The translations under genes were made by a program, and so were the position numbers. A DNA stretch of 64,000 bases, from assembly GCA_014155875.1 (NCBI GenBank), contig JACEFZ010022355.1, forward strand, positions 1-64,000, written 5' to 3'. This DNA comes from Cepaea nemoralis (taxonomy: Eukaryota > Mollusca > Gastropoda > Stylommatophora > Helicidae). Below are positions 48,662 through 59,770 of this stretch, one piece after another (within the stretch, counting starts at the first letter, position 1; each line of letters begins with the position of its first letter). The notes under the pieces were generated by a model. The model searched no databases. It was not told the origin of the DNA and was given only the letters and a program-made list of their open reading frames with translations.

Positions 48662-49726
48662 CAGCTGTCATAAGACATGAAGTTAATTATATGTATATAT
48701 ATATTTATGTTTTGAGAGCTATCATAGGACATGAAGTTAATTATGTAAATATATATTTATGTTTTGAGAGCTATCATAAGACATGAAGTTAATTATGTAT
48801 ATATATATATTTATGTTTTGAGAGCTATCATAGGACATGAAGTTAATTATGTAAATATATATTTATGTTTTGAGAGCTATCATAAGACATGAAGTTAATT
48901 ATGTAAATATATATTTATGTTTTGAGAGCTATCATAAGACATGAAGTTAATTATGTAAATATATATTTATGTTTTGAGAGCTGTCATAGGACATGAAGTT
49001 AATTATGTAAATATATATTTATGTTTTGAGAGCTATCATAAGACATGAAGTTAATTATGTAAATATATATTTATGTTTTGAGAGCTATCATAGACATGAA
49101 GTTAATTATGTAAATATATATTTATGTTTTGAGAGCTGTTATAGGACATGAAGTTAATTATGTAAATATATATTTATGTTTTGAGAGCTATCATAAGACA
49201 TGAAGTTAATTATGTATATATATATTTATGTTTTGAGAGCTATCATAAGACATGAAGTTAATTATGTAAATATATATTTATGTTTTGAGAGCTATCATAG
49301 GACATGAAGTTAATTATGTAAATATATATTTATGTTTTGAGAGCTGTCATAGGACATGAAGTTAATTATGTAATATATATTTATGTTTTGAGAGCTATCA
49401 TAAGACATGAAGTTAATTATGTAAATATATATTTATGTTTTGAGAGCTATCATAAGACATGAAGTTAATTATGTAAATATATATTTATGTTTTGAGAGCT
49501 GTCATAGGACATGAAGTTAATTATGTAAATATATATTTATGTTTTGAGAGCTATCATAGGACATGAAGTTAATTATGTAAATATATATTTATGTTTTGAG
49601 ATCTATCATAAGACATGAAGTTAATTATGTAAATATATATTTATGTTTTGAGAGCTGTCATAAGACATGAAGTTAATTATGTAAATATATATTTATGTTT
49701 TGAGAGCTATCGTAGGACATGAAATA
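48662..49726. repeat. 52-bp AT-rich minisatellite, about 20 copies
   Basis: Units contain GAGAGCTATCATAAGACATG, AAGTTAATTATGTAAATATA and TATTTATGTTTT. Lengths run from 51 to 55 bp through changes in the (TA)n part. The core AAATATATATTT is a perfect palindrome, so each unit can extrude a cruciform or unwind easily. Confidence 0.96.
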
Positions 49727-49814
49727 CAAGTTTGTCATAAGTGAGGAAGTAATTAATTTACAGGAATATCACAAAGAATATTTTTGACAATAATACTAAC
49801 CAGAAATCTTGTGT
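49727..49814. other. Flank of the mariner copy
   Basis: Short unique AT-rich sequence; an inverted terminus is expected here but I could not identify it. Confidence 0.35.
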
Positions 49815-50815
49815 GTGTTATTTCTCAACATAGTCGCCCTGCCTGCCAACACCTGGTCCATCTGTCCACTAGCTTGTTGATGCCTTCTAGGATAAAGATT
49901 TGGGCGTTGCCTTAAACCAACTTTGTACCGCCTCCATTACCTCAATGTCATCTGCAACCTCTGACCCCACAAATGGTCTTTCAAGAGTCCAAACAAGTGA
50001 AAGTCTAATGGCACCAAGTCTGGACTATATGTTGGATATTTCAAGACCTAAAATTTCAGAGCACGTAGTGTATCCATTGTGTACGCGGGCATATGGCGGC
50101 AGTTGTGGTCATGCAGTGACACTACTCGTTGTGAGAGAAGATCCTCTGTATTTTGATCGTATCGCGGGCTTCAGTTTGTTCACTGACATGTCACTGTATT
50201 GAGCACTAGTTACAGTTTCACCCCTTTCCTGGAAATACACCAAAAATTTGTCATCATGACTTTCCAAGCAGATTTCTGCGGTGTGAACCAGAGACAACGG
50301 TTGTTCCCATTGCTTCGATTGCCTCTTACTCTCTGGTTCATACTGATGCACCCAGGACTCGCCTTCTGTCACAGTCTGTTGGAGAAAAGCATTTCCTTCT
50401 CCAGCATGATGGTCCACAAGTTCCTGACAAATCATTTGCCGTGCACTCTTGTGATCATTGGAAAGTTGTCTTGGGACCCATCTGCACACACTTTCCCATG
50501 ACCAAAGTCATGGACAATTGTCCATGCAGCACCATGGCTCATGTTGAAATTCATGGCTTACTCATCAGTGATGAGTCACCTGTTGTCACGGTCTAGCTAG
50601 TCGATCTGTGGTTTCACTGTGTCGGTTGTCACGTGGTTCATCAGTGACATTTTGTCTTCCATTTTGGAATCTTTTCATCCATTCAGTCTCTCTCCTACTC
50701 AAGCAACCATCTCCATACTGAACCATCATTCTTCTGCATATTTTTAAAGGTTTTACACTCTCTGACCACACAAAAAACAAATAATGCCTCATTGTTCTTC
50801 CTTGGTGCAAATAGA
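49815..50815 (-). pseudogene. Mariner-family transposase, broken by frameshifts and stops
   Basis: Read right to left. The N-terminal helix-turn-helix (VKPLKICRRMMVQYGD, CLSRRETEWMKRFQNGR) is at 50590-50760. A decayed linker follows, then CRWVPRQLSNDHKSARQMIC, QELVDHHAGEGNAFLQQTVT, ESWVHQYEPESKRQSKQWE and TVTSAQYSDMSVNKLKPAIR at 50120-50490. The C-terminus continues in other frames (EGINKLVDRWT, GRQGDYVEK, stop near 49829). In active relatives the segment before WVH reads GDET and supplies the first catalytic Asp; here it reads EGES, so that residue is lost. Several stops and frame changes confirm a dead copy. Length and order suit a complete single-ORF element of about 1 kb. Confidence 0.85.
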
Positions 50816-50996
50816 TAGTGGGGCAGCCGTTTTGTTATCGCTATTGCACATATGTAATCTGCTTGGTCCTCATGACCCCAACATGGGAAATAGCTTCAGA
50901 GCCAGTTTGTGTCTTGTAATAAGATTTTTGTATTGTCCATTCTCTTCCAACATTAGACACAGACATCAAAATGAGCACATTATGAGAAGAAATAAA
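50816..50996. other. Unique spacer, nothing supported
   Basis: No clear inverted terminus for the mariner copy and no exon recognised. Confidence 0.35.
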
Positions 50997-51332
50997 CTAT
51001 AGAACTTGAGGGCAAGATTGAGGGGAACAGAACATGGGGCAGGCAGAGAAGTAAATATCTGGATGGCTTGACCACCTGGCATGGTTGGGACAAGAACACG
51101 GAGGTGATCTATAGAACTTGAGGGCAAGATTGAGGGGAACAGAACATGGGGCAGGCAGAGAAGTAAATATCTGGATGGCTTGACCACGTAGCATGGTTGG
51201 GACAAGAACACGGAGGTGATCTATAGAACTTGAGGGCAAGATTGAGGGGAACAGAACATGGGGCAGGCAGAGAAGTAAATATCTGGATGGCTTGACCACG
51301 TAGCATGGTTGGGACAAGAACACGGAGGTGAT
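50997..51332. repeat. 112-bp minisatellite, 3 copies
   Basis: Units begin CTATAGAACTTGAGGGCAAG at 50997, 51109 and 51221 and end CAAGAACACGGAGGTGAT. They differ at one site (CACCTGGC/CACGTAGC). The minus-strand frames over it are repeat artefacts. Confidence 0.95.
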
Positions 51333-51549
51333 CCACGACTCTGGTGATTGTGTTAGATGGCGAAACATGACTGCCCACGCTTATCAGCACGGTACATAAT
51401 GAGAATGAAGATTCTCTTCCATGCACTTTACACTAACATTTCTGTTACTTAATGGCTTTCCCTCGCAAACTGATTTTGTATTATTCATTGGTTGTTACTA
51501 TGTTTAAGGTGAGTTTTTAATACAATACACTTGTCTAACTCTCTAACAG
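51333..51549 (+). other. Intron or 5' region before the first visible SKI2 exon
   Basis: Unique sequence leading to the acceptor CTAACTCTCTAACAG at 51549. The exon that should encode the protein's start is not recognised in this window. Confidence 0.45.
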
Positions 51550-51700
51550 ATGTGAGAAAATGACATGTCTAGATGACAGAGCTAATTTACATAAGGTCTT
51601 TGACCTCATTGAGACTGGAAGTAATGGTCATCTAGAACTGTTGCCTGCACTACACATCAGGGAACAGAATCCATCTTCTGCTAGATTCCCACAGCTGACG
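51550..51700 (+). CDS. SKIC2: SKI2 RNA helicase (SKIC2/SKIV2L), N-terminal exon A
   Basis: The 151-nt exon lies between the acceptor TAACTCTCTAACAG and the donor ACG|GTGAGT. It starts with the last base of a split codon and then reads 50 uninterrupted codons: CEKMTCLDDRANLHKVFDLI, ETGSNGHLELLPALHIREQN, PSSARFPQLT. It ends in phase 0, which fits exon B. The GHxELL segment resembles the N-terminal region of human SKIV2L as I recall it. SKI2 is a DExH-box helicase of the cytoplasmic SKI complex that feeds mRNA from stalled ribosomes to the exosome for 3'-5' decay. The helicase core is not in this window. Assignment rests on three in-phase exons matching in order. Confidence 0.72.
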
Positions 51701-51744
51701 GTGAGTTCAAATAATCATGATTGCTGACAAATTAAGTTTGTGAA

Positions 51745-53290
51745 TATATAAGAGTGGGGGAGGCATAGACGTGCACTGTGAAACTATAAGAGTGGAGAGT
51801 GGATTCACTTAGATGTGCACTGTGGAACTATAAGAGTGGAGAGTGGATTCACTTAGATGTGCACTGTGGAACTATAAGAGTGGAGAGTGGATTCACTTAG
51901 ATGTGCACTGTGGAACTATGAGTGGAGAGTGGATCCACATAGATGTGCACTGTAAAACTATAAGAGTGGAGAGTGGATTCACTTAGACATGCACTGTGAA
52001 TCTGTGAGAGTGGGGAGTGAATTTGCTTAGATGTGCACTGTGAATCTATAAGAGTGGGGAGTGGATTCACTTAGACATGCACTGTGAAACTATAAGGGTG
52101 GATTCACTTAGATGTGCACTGTGAAACTATAAGAATGGAGAGTGGATTCACTTAGATGTGCACTGTGAAACTATAAGAGTGGAGAGTGGATTCACTTAGA
52201 TGTGCACTGTGAAACTATAATAGTGGGGAGTGGATTCACTTAAACATGCACTGTGAATCTATAAGAGTGGGGAGTGGATTCACTTAGATGTGCACTGTGA
52301 AACTATAATAGTGGGGAGTGGATTCACTTAAACATGCACTGTGAATCTATAAGAGTGGGGAGTGGATTCACTTAGATGTGCACTGTGAAACTATAAGAGT
52401 GGGGAGTGAATTCACTTAGATGTGCACTGTGAATCTATAAGAGTGGGGAGTGGGTTCACTTAGACATGCACTGTGAAACTAAGAGTGAGGAGTGGATTCA
52501 CTTAAACATGCACTGTGAATCTATAAGAGTGCTTGGTAGATTCACTTAGACATGCACTGTAGATCTGTAAGAGTGGAGAGTGGATTCACTTAGATGTGCA
52601 CTGTGAAACTATCAGAGTGGGGAGTGAATTCACTTAGATGTGCAATGTGAATCTATAAGAGTGGGGAGTGGATTCACTTAAACATGCACTGTGAATCTAT
52701 AAGAGTGGGGAGTGGATTCACTTAGATGTGCGCTGTGAAACTATAAGAGTGGGGAGTGAATTCACTTTGATGTGCAATGTGAATCTATAAGAGTGGGGAG
52801 TGGATTCACTTAGACATGCACTGTGAAACTATAAGAGTGGGGAGTGGATTCACTTAAACATGCACTGTGAATCTGTAAGAGTGGGGAGTGGATTCACTTA
52901 GACGTGCACTGTGAATCTATGAGTGGGGAGTGGATTCACTTAGATGTGCACTGTGAATCTATAAGAGTGGGGAGTGGATTCACTTAGATGTGCACTGTGA
53001 ATCTATAAGAGTGCTGGGTAGATTCACTTAGACATGCACTGTAGATCTGTAAAAGTGGAGAGTGGATTCACTTAGATGTGCACTGTGAATCTATAAGAGT
53101 GGATTCACTTAGACACGCACTGTGAATCTGTAAGAGTGGGGGGGGGATTCACTTCAAGGTATACTGTGAAATTGTGAGGAGTAGATTTGCTTAGAGGTGA
53201 AGTGTGAATCTATAAGAGGTGTATTGTAAATCTAAAAGAGGGGCACCATGAATCTGTAAGAGAGGCACTGTGAACTAGTGAGGGGCACAG
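51745..53290. repeat. 44-bp minisatellite, about 32 copies plus decayed end
   Basis: Units contain GTGGATTCACTTAGATGTGC, ACTGTGAATCTATAAGAGTG and GGGA. Sub-types are GATGTGC/GACATGC/AACATGC and AAACTAT/AATCTAT, the last often in a two-unit alternation at 52210-52380. From about 53160 the units decay in sequence and length. Confidence 0.95.
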
Positions 53291-53349
53291 AAATAATTAT
53301 TTGATACTAAAGGTTGCTTGGGAGAGAAAGAGGTGTTGGTTAGGCAGCA

Positions 53350-55832
53350 GTAAATGGATTCCTGTCAACTGTCTCAACATAAAATGCTATGTGAATCTAG
53401 AGATTCATGTCAACTGTCTCAACATAAAATGCTATGTGAATCCAGAGATATATGTCAACTGTGTCAACATAAAATGCTATGTGAATCCAGAGATTCCTGT
53501 CAACTGTCTCAACATAAAATGCTATGTGAATCCAGAGATTCATGTCAACTGTCTCAACATTGAATGCTGTGTGAATCCAGAGATTCCTGTCAACTGTCTC
53601 AACATAAAATGCTATGTGAATCCAGAGATTCCTGTCAACTGTCTCAACATAAAATGCTATGTGAATCCAGAGATTCCTGTCAACTGTCTCAACATAAAAT
53701 GCTATGTGAATCCAGAGATTCATGTCAACTGTCTCAACATAAAATGCTGTGTGAATCCAGAGATTCATGTCAACTGTCTCAACATAAAATGTTGTGTGAA
53801 TCCAGAGATTCATGTCAACTGTCTCAACATAAAATGCTGTGTGAATCCAGAGATTCATGTCAACTGTCTCAACATAAAATGCTATGTGAATCCAGAGATT
53901 CATGTCAACTGTCTCAACATAAAATGCTATGTGAATCCAGAGATTCATGTCAACTGTCTCAACATAAAATGCTATGTGAATCCAGAGATTCATGTCAACT
54001 GTCTCAACATTGAATGCTGTGTGAATCCAGAGATTCCTGTCAACTGTGTCAACATAAAATGCTATGTGAATCCAGAGATTCATGTCAACTGTCTCAACAT
54101 AAAATGCTATGTGAATCCAGAGATTCATGTCAACTGTCTCAACATAAAATGCTATGTGAATCCAGAGATTCATGTCAACTGTCTCAACATAAAATGCTAT
54201 GTGAATCCAGAGATTCATGTCAACTGTCTCAACATTGAATGCTGTGTGAATCCAGAGATTCCTGTCAACTGTCTCAATATAAAATGCTATGTGAATCCAG
54301 AGATTCATGTCAACTGTCTCAACATAAAATGCTGTGTGAATCCAGAGATTCATGTCAACTGTCTCAACATAAAATGCTATGTGAATCCAGAGATTCCTGT
54401 CAACTGTCTCAACATAAAATGCTATGTGAATCCAGAGATTCATGTCAACTGTCTCAACATAAAATGCTATGTGAATCCAGAGATTCATGTCAACTGTCTC
54501 AACATAAAATGCTGTGTGAATCCAGAGATTCATGTCAACTGTCTCAACATAAAATGCTATGTGAATCCAGAGATTCCTGTCAACTGTCTCAACATAAAAT
54601 GCTATGTGAATCCAGAGATTCATGTCAACTGTCTCAACATTGAATGCTGTGTGAATCCAGAGATTCCTGTCAACTGTCTCAACATAAAATGCTATGTGAA
54701 TCCAGAGATTCATGTCAACTGTCTCAACATAAAATGCTGTGTGAATCCAGAGATTCATGTCAACTGTCTCAACATAAAATGCTATGTGAATCCAGAGATT
54801 CATGTCAACTGTCTCAACATAAAATGCTATGTGAATCCAGAGATTCATGTCAACTGTCTCAACATAAAATGCTATGTGAATCCAGAGATTCCTGTCAACT
54901 GTCTCAACATAAAATGCTATGTGAATCCAGAGATTCATGTCAACTGTCTCAACATAAAATGCTATGTGAATCCAGAGATTCATGTCAACTGTCTCAACAT
55001 AAAATGCTATGTGAATCCAGAGATTCCTGTCAACTGTCTCAACATAAAATGCTATGTGAATCCAGAGATTCATGTCAACTGTCTCAACATAAAATGCTAT
55101 GTGAATCCAGAGATTCATGTCAACTGTCTCAACATAAAATGCTATGTGAATCCAGAGATTCATGTCAACTGTCTCAACATAAAATGCTATGTGAATCCAG
55201 AGATTCCTGTCAACTGTCTCAACATAAAATGCTATGTGAATCCAGAGATTCATGTCAACTGTCTCAACATAAAATGCTGTGTGAATCCAGAGATTCATGT
55301 CAACTGTCTCAACATAAAATGCTATGTGAATCCAGAGATTCATGTCAACTGTCTCAACATAAAATGCTATGTGAATCCAGAGATTCATGTCAACTGTCTC
55401 AACATAAAATGCTATGTGAATCCAGAGATTCCTGTCAACTGTCTCAACATAAAATGCTATGTGAATCCAGAGATTCATGTCAACTGTCTCAACATAAAAT
55501 GCTATGTGAATCCAGAGATTCATGTCAACTGTCTCAACATAAAATGCTATGTGAATCCAGAGATTCCTGTCAACTGTCTCAACATAAAATGCTATGTGAA
55601 TCCAGAGATTCATGTCAACTGTCTCAACATAAAATGCTATGTGAATCCAGAGATTCATGTCAACTGTCTCAACATAAAATGCTATGTGAATCCAGAGATT
55701 CATGTCAACTGTCTCAACATAAAATGCTATGTGAATCCAGAGATTCATGTCAACTGTCTCAACATAAAATGCTATGTGAATCCAGAGATTCATGTCAACT
55801 GTCTCAACATTGAATGCTGTGTGAATCCCCAG
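53350..55832. repeat. 45-bp minisatellite, about 55 copies, ending at a splice site
   Basis: Units read ATTCMTGTCAACTGTCTCAA, CATAAAATGCTATGTGAATC, CAGAG. Variants (CCT/CAT, CTAT/CTGT, ATTGAATG) mark a higher-order repeat of 12 units, 540 bp, at 54661-55741. The 45-bp length leaves all three plus frames and one minus frame open over long distances (up to 880 codons), which I regard as an artefact. The last unit is diverged (GTGAATCCCCAG) and contains the acceptor of exon B; the exon's first seven bases ATTCCTG match the unit itself. Confidence 0.95.
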
Positions 55833-55939
55833 ATTCCTGCTGGCATACCACCTGTGATACCATCATGGGAGAAAGAGGTTGAAAAGTATCTGTCAGACAT
55901 TGGCAGCTTGCCAATTCATGACTTCACCACATGTCAGAG
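55833..55939 (+). CDS. SKIC2: SKI2 RNA helicase (SKIC2/SKIV2L), N-terminal exon B
   Basis: The 107-nt exon lies between the acceptor GTGAATCCCCAG and the donor CAGAG|GTAATT. In phase 0 it reads IPAGIPPVIPSWEKEVEKYL, SDIGSLPIHDFTTCQ and two bases of a split Arg codon. The IPPxIPxxxxEVEKYL...LPIHDF pattern parallels the LPP...EAEQLF...LPLHG segment of human SKIV2L as I recall it, directly after the GHxELL region of exon A. The phase (0 in, 2 out) matches both neighbours. The open frame continues leftward through the 45-bp array, so use of an upstream acceptor could add multiples of 15 residues. I see no evidence that this happens. Confidence 0.75.
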
Positions 55940-56073
55940 GTAATTGATACAAGTCCACTCTGTGGGCTTTTTGTATTGAGTGCCATGTTTTTTGTGTTTT
56001 GTGCCTGTTCTTGTGTTTTTGCATTGAGTACAGTGTTTGTTGTGTTTTGAGCTTGTGCCTGTGTTTTTGCTTT

Positions 56074-56532
56074 GTAACTTCAGTACTTTTGCTTTTATTC
56101 ACCCCAAACAAAAGGGAATCCCAGGGTATGATGTCACATCCAGGGCTTCCCTGTGTTGCGCCGAACATCCAGGGGGTTTCCGTGTGTTGCGCCGTAGCTC
56201 GGTGCGCAATTCTATGCGGCCGTGTGTGCTATTCTTTCACTTTCCGGTTAGGGTTAGGGGTAGGGTACACACAACCCTAACCCTAACCCTAACCGGAAAG
56301 TGATTTGCAGGACCGATGCAAATGAGGATCAAAGGGAGACAGACACTCACACAGAAACGGGTTGCCACAGCCCCAAAGAAACAACACTGTGGTGTGGGGC
56401 AATTGAAACGCACCGACACGCACTCCAGCCGAACACAGCGAGATCACCGTCGGCGCTAAATATAGCTTGTGACGCTAAATATAACTCATGAAGTTTGTTT
56501 GGGGTGAATTAAAGCAAAAGTACCGTAACTTC
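56074..56532. mobile_element. hAT-like MITE (443 bp) with 8-bp TSD
   Basis: GTAACTTC flanks both sides (56074-56081 and 56525-56532). Inside lie inverted ends: GTACTTTTGCTTTTATTCAC-CCCAAACAAA on the left, its near-perfect complement on the right (56495-56524). An 8-bp duplication is typical of hAT elements. There is no transposase. The interior contains a 65-bp palindrome of telomere-like repeats (56238-56302). The element sits in a SKI2 intron. Confidence 0.8.
56238..56302. repeat. Palindrome with telomere-like TTAGGG arms
   Basis: CACTTTCCGGTTAGGGTTAG-GGGTAGGGT, a 6-base loop, then AACCCTAACCCTAACCCTAA-CCGGAAAGTG. The arms pair through both the GGAAAGTG and the TTAGGG parts. (TTAGGG)n is the usual animal telomere repeat; here it is internal and head-to-head. 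Confidence 0.9.
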
Positions 56533-56732
56533 CTTTGAGCTGTCATGAGAGTTCAGTTAGATTGTTGAATCTGTTTTGCTCAACCAAACAAAATCACCAA
56601 ACACTGTCCAGTTACACCCACACTGACCCAAACACATCATGGTGTATTTCAGGAGTGTGTGACATGCAGGATCAGGGTCACTAGGGAATAAATATAGAAA
56701 ACAAATAAGTCACACGACTGAACAAGACTGAG

Positions 56733-56862
56733 TAGACGATACTATCTGCTATCTGTTGGCGCCAAATGATGGGTTTTAGTCACATATGACTGAGGTACTG
56801 TATAACAGTAGACAATACTATCTGCTATCTGTTGGCGCCAAATGATGAGCTTTAGTCACATC
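56733..56862. repeat. 76-bp tandem duplication
   Basis: TAGACRATACTATCTGCTAT, CTGTTGGCGCCAAATGATG and TTTAGTCACAT occur at 56733 and again at 56809. Confidence 0.9.
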
Positions 56863-57049
56863 ACCAGTATAAGTTGTAAAAATATGAAAATGCAGTTGAA
56901 CCATCAGCCAGACTGCCACAAGTACCATCAGCCTGGGAGTTCTTCATTGACTACTGAAGAAGGGGATAGATTATGTGTGGGAACATATTGAATGCAAGAA
57001 TGTTGATTGGTTGGTTGATTTCACAGACAGGTGTCACTTGCAGCGAGAA

Positions 57050-57346
57050 CAAGAATTGAAGAGCTCTACAGAGCCTATAGTGTGTGTGTGTCTGTGTGTG
57101 GGTGGGTGGGTGGGTGGGTGGGTGGATGCGTGTGGGTGTGTGCGTGCGAGCGAGTGAGTGTGAGAGAGTGAGTGAGAGAGAGGAGAGAGAGTGAGTGTGT
57201 GTGGTGTGAGTGTGTGAGAGAGAGAAGAGAGGGAGAATGAGTGAGAGAGACAGAAGAGAGAGTGTGGTGTGTGTGTGAGAGAGAGAGAAGAGTAAGAGAG
57301 AGAGAGAGATGGAGATGTATTGAAGAGTTCTATAGAGCCTATAGTG
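57050..57346. repeat. GT/GGTG/GA microsatellite between two copies of a unique block
   Basis: ATTGAAGAGCTCTACAGAGC-CTATAGTG at 57054 recurs at 57319 with two changes. The interval is simple repeat: (GT)n, (GGTG)n, (GTGA)n and (GA)n. A second GTGTGTG run starts after the second block, so this looks like a 265-bp duplicated unit. Confidence 0.8.
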
Positions 57347-57496
57347 GTGTGTGTGCATGCAACACATGGGCAATCAGCAGACATGCTGGGAGACATCTAA
57401 CAACAGCAACCATGTGGTATATGATAAAAATGTGCAAAATACCATGCGCTGACAAACTTGCCAAGTACATAGTCAGACCAGGAAACATTGGGCATC

Positions 57497-58574
57497 ATTG
57501 TAGTGTATCATGTATGATGTGCTGTATAACATGCATCTAATAAATGTATGTTGTATTGTGTATGATGTGGTGTATAACATGCGTCTAATAAATGTATGAT
57601 GTGCTGTATAACATGCATCTAATAAATGTATGTTGTATTGTGTATGATGTGGTGTATAACATGCGTCTAATAAATGTATGTTGTATTGTGTGTGATGTGG
57701 TGTATAACATGCATCTAATAAATGTATGTTGTATTATGTATGATGTGGTGTATAACATGCATCTAATAAATGTATGTTGTATTGTGTGTGATGTCATGTA
57801 TAACATGCATCTAATAAATGTATGTTGTATTGTGTGTGATGTGGTGTATAACATGCATATAATAAATGTATATTGTATTGTGTATGATGTGGTGTATAAC
57901 ATGCGTCTAATAAATGTATGTTGTATTGTGTGTGATGTGGTGTATAACATGCATCTAATAAATGTATGTTGTATTATGTATGATGTGGTGTATAACATGC
58001 ATCTAATAAATGTATGTTGTATTGTGTGTGATGTGGTGTATAACATGCATATAATAAATGTATATTGTATTGTGTATGATGTGGTGTATAACATGCATAT
58101 AATAAATGTATATTGTATTGTGTACGATGTGGTGTATAACATGCGTCTAATAAATGTATGTTGTATTGTGTGTGATGTGGTGTATAACATGCATATAATA
58201 AATGTATATTGTATTGTGTATGATGTGGTGTATAACATGCGTCTAATAAATGTATGTTGTATTGTGTGTGATGTGGTGTATAACATGCATCTAATAAATG
58301 TATGTTGTATTGTGTATGATGTGGTCTATAACATGCGTCTAATAAATGTATGTTGTATTGTGTGTGATGTGGTGTATAACATGCATCTAATAAATGTATG
58401 TTGTATTGTGTGTGATGTGGTGTATAACATGCGTCTAATAAATGTATGTTGTATTGTGTATGATGTGGTGTATAACATGCATCTAATAAATGTATGTTGT
58501 ATTGTGTGTGATGTGGTGTATAACATGCATCTAATAAATGTATGTTGTATTGTGTGTGATGTGGTGTATAACAT
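57497..58574. repeat. 48-bp minisatellite, left part, about 22 copies
   Basis: Units read GTATAACATGCATCTAATAA, ATGTATGTTGTATTGTGTGT, GATGTG; 48 bp. Sub-types are CATCTAAT/CGTCTAAT/CATATAAT. Each unit has an AATAAA-like hexamer. The 48-bp length keeps a 333-codon frame open by chance. The array resumes at 59771 after a LINE insertion. Confidence 0.96.
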
Positions 58575-59770
58575 TGGCACCTTTCCGTCTTGACAGACGA
58601 TAGTTTGGTACATTGTGCTTCAAAAAGGCTTAATAACTGTCATATGGCAATAACTACGATCCATGGCGGTGGCGAGTGTGGCTGGTAAGGCCAATTCTTG
58701 CTGCAAATGTTTGCCCACAGTAGGTGCATGTGAAAACATGGTCATTTCCACTATTTTGCACCATCTTACGTCTCTCACGCTCTGTGTGTGCTTTATCTGC
58801 AATCATTTTCTCCTTTGTCTTTATTCCATTTCTGATAGTTGCCCTCCATGCAACACGTTCAGCTGCAACGTGCTCCCATTGTGTATTATCAATGCCTGTA
58901 TCAATCATGTCCCGCTTACACACATCTTTGTATTGTAGTAGAGGCCGACCCTGAGATCTCCTACCCGTCTGTAATTCACCAAAAAAGATGTCCTTTGGTA
59001 TTCTACCATCATCCATCCTCTTAACATGTCCTATCCATCTAAGCCTACGAAGACTGAGCATGGAACAAACTGTCACACGACCTGATCTTTCCAATACTTT
59101 AGTATTTGTGATTTTGTCTTGCCACTTAATACCAAGTATTCTTCGCAGACACCGCATATGAAAGCTGTTTAAATGTTTCTCTTGGTATGAGTAAGTTATC
59201 CAGGTTTCACTGACATAAAGAAGAGTACTAAGGACACAGGCTTGGTAGACGAGGACTTTTGTTTTGGCAGTAAGTTTCCTGTTCTCCCAGACTCTTTTTG
59301 CTAACATGTTCATTGATGTTGCTGCCTTACCAATCCTGATGTTGATTTCCTGATCTAGGGATAATTTGCTATTTACCACTGATCCTAGATATGTAAAATG
59401 ATCTACTATCTCCAGTTCGGCATCGTCAATAAAGATTGATGGTACCTCATGTGCACCTTGTGACATAATCTGTGTCTTCGTTTTGTTAATTGTTAAACCA
59501 AATTCAGAACAAGCATTGGAGAATGCAGATAGTAGATGTTGTAATTCTTCCTCAGAGTGGGTCGTAATCGCAACATCATCCGCAAAAAGCAACTCTCTTA
59601 TTGGTACCCGTCTAATTTTGGTCTTGACCTTCAATCTCTGAGCATTGTAGAGGCCGCCATCTGAGCGTGAGTGAATGTATATACCACCATCCTGATCACG
59701 AAAGGCATATTTTAGTAGAAGTGAAAAGTATATCTCAAAGAGGGTGGGAGCTAGTACACAACCTTGCTTA
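58575..59770 (-). pseudogene. 5'-truncated LINE inserted in the 48-bp array, 12-bp TSD
   Basis: GGTGTATAACAT occurs at 58563-58574 and 59771-59782, duplicating a part of the array unit, so the insertion is younger than the array. On the minus strand the frame opens at KQGCVLAPTLF (RT motif B) and shows LLFADDVAITTH (motif C, FADD at 59575-59586), HFTYLGSVVNSKLS, LLYVSETW, LRRILGIKWQDKITN, RRLRWIGHVKRMDDGRIPK, and ends with a C2H2 finger (CTYCGQTFAARIGLTSHTRH). The stop is at 58654. The 3' UTR has no poly-A and ends near the hairpin CGTCT-TGAC-AGACG (58586-58599). The fragment has no internal stop, so it is a young but 5'-truncated copy. Confidence 0.9.

Larger units (their letters stand above)
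51701..55832 (+). other. SKI2 intron A-B, mostly minisatellite
   Basis: A GT-AG intron (GTGAGT...CCCCAG) of 4132 bp. Nearly all of it is two tandem arrays, a 44-bp one and a 45-bp one. The probable branch point CTCAAC is about 27 bp before the acceptor, inside the last repeat unit. Confidence 0.7.

Noticed and set aside
51140..51420. LINE C-terminal fragment in or after the 112-bp repeat
   Set aside because: A few residues look suggestive (WLDHV), but there is no continuous alignment, so it is left as a plain repeat.
53301..55943. An 880-codon open frame (NCLNIKCYVNPEIHV repeat protein)
   Set aside because: The 45-bp unit has no stop in any plus frame and a 798-codon frame is also open on the minus strand. 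Only the last part (exon B) has coding and splice support.
57585..58593. 333- and 233-codon frames over the 48-bp array
   Set aside because: Both strands are open because the unit is 16 codons long; there is no domain, and a LINE has inserted into the array.
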